64,000 nt of DNA, taken from contig CAVPUE010000009.1 of assembly GCA_963708895.1 (NCBI GenBank), positions 1 through 64,000 of the forward strand, written 5' to 3'. The stretch is from Bacillus_BD sp963708895 (GTDB lineage: Bacteria > Bacillota > Bacilli > Bacillales > Cytobacillaceae). The first letter of the stretch is position 1. Each line of letters opens with the position of its first letter. The notes beneath the pieces are model-generated. The model worked only from the letters and a program-made list of their open reading frames with translations. It was not told the origin of the DNA and did not search any database. Positions 63,358-64,000 of this stretch are shown piece by piece. A program made the position numbers and the translations under genes.

Positions 63358-64000
63358 CTTTTTCTCCCCCTACTTGCATTGACCTTAATGGACTTCCATT
63401 CATCATCATAAAGGTAGAACCAACTTGGTTCTAATGAAATTGTTTTTGCATTCATCGTCATCTTATAGCCAATTTTTATATCCTCTAACAAACTTAGATT
63501 ATACTGTTCACCTTCACGTTCTTCTATTTTCTCTATTGCATCATATCCTGATTCTAGTGTTTTTATTGGATTTAAGGCTGGTAGCCCTAACGAAAAATTA
63601 TTTCGCAAATATCTACTAACTTCAGTTGCAGCCCAATCAATTTCAATTTTTGAAATTGGATTATTTTCTCCAAAAACTGGATAACCATCAGGTCCATAGA
63701 TGCGGAAATGAACGGTTTTCCTCCCCTTGTCTAATCCAACAAATCGATAATTATCTGTCCAACCACCGTGATTATTAACGAAATCGATGCTTTTCTGTAA
63801 TAAACCATCCGTGTTTGTCTCATGAGATTCATCGACAGAAAGGTCAATAAAAGTAATTGAATGACTCTCGTTATCTACAATCAGTAGTTTCCGCCCATCC
63901 GTATATTCCTCACCGCTAGAAATAAATGTTTTTTCAACAATACTAGGATCACTGAATAGGGCATCTTTCAAATCAGCTATAGGAAGTTTTTTGAATAAAT
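63344..64000 (-). pseudogene. walH: WalH (YycH), C-terminal part, one frameshift, cut by window edge
   Basis: The C-terminal ~215 residues of YycH, including YTDGRKLLIVDNESHSITFI and PVFGENNPISKIEIDWAATE. Near 63370, in a run of G, the frame shifts between WKSIKVNA and VGGEKVGLE, the expected ending with stop at 63344, which overlaps the walI start by 14 bases as usual. The frame remains open to the window edge. Confidence 0.87.

Overview
The window is low-GC Firmicutes DNA, most probably Bacillaceae. It carries Shine-Dalgarno sites of the GGAGG type throughout, a TPP riboswitch, a CofE-like protein, a YghU-type GST, and at the right edge the conserved oriC-proximal block walH-walI-walJ-htrC-rlmH (all minus strand) with a DnaA-box cluster. 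The genus cannot be fixed from the sequence alone.

Layout. 0-4 kb: two tandem copies of a ~185 bp MITE-like repeat, then a CoA-transferase pair (scoA-scoB) behind a textbook sigma-54 promoter, with its PAS/AAA+/Fis activator upstream. 4-9 kb: PsiE, a TraB-family protein, a chemotaxis receptor and an organic-ion transporter, followed by a third MITE copy flanked by a 19-bp direct repeat. 9-14 kb: a TPP-riboswitch operon for thiamine-pyrimidine salvage, ylmB-tenA-thiZ-thiX-thiY; thiY carries two frameshifts. 14-20 kb: cstA, small acidic lipoproteins in a decayed tandem array, a structured leader, and carboxynorspermidine dehydrogenase/decarboxylase-like genes for polyamine synthesis. 20-24 kb: a patch of remnants (GH18, HepT-type HEPN toxin) around a RecG/Schlafen-like ATPase with a heptad-repeat linker. 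24-49 kb: mostly ordinary chromosomal genes: an L,D-transpeptidase, mqo with a structured leader, ahpC, a LysR/CofE-like pair, paired crcB, a PepSY protein, a CPA2 antiporter, pseudouridine synthases, a radical SAM protein, a MerR-TipAS regulator, an aminotransferase, a cDPGS-like protein, DegV, and an RND transporter with its two-component system. 49-59.6 kb: an accessory region next to rlmH. 59.6-64 kb: rlmH, the DnaA boxes, htrC, walJ, walI and walH.

The most interesting feature is that the 3' end of rlmH (stop codon plus overlapping hairpin) recurs as a repeat at about 50.0, 51.69, 52.93, 53.88 and 58.10 kb, all in the same orientation as rlmH. These copies divide the accessory region into small segments, several holding only one or a few genes. 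Further copies lie near 37.26 kb (same orientation) and 22.86 kb (inverted). In staphylococci the rlmH 3' end is the SCC attachment site, so this looks like a tandem array of SCC-like or integron-like cassettes in a bacillus. No recombinase gene is visible in the window, and some copies also look like terminators, so the interpretation is inferred.

Several genes, including the core genes walI and walH, are split by one-base shifts, some in homopolymers. Sequencing or assembly indels are therefore a real possibility, and the broken genes should not all be read as biological pseudogenes.
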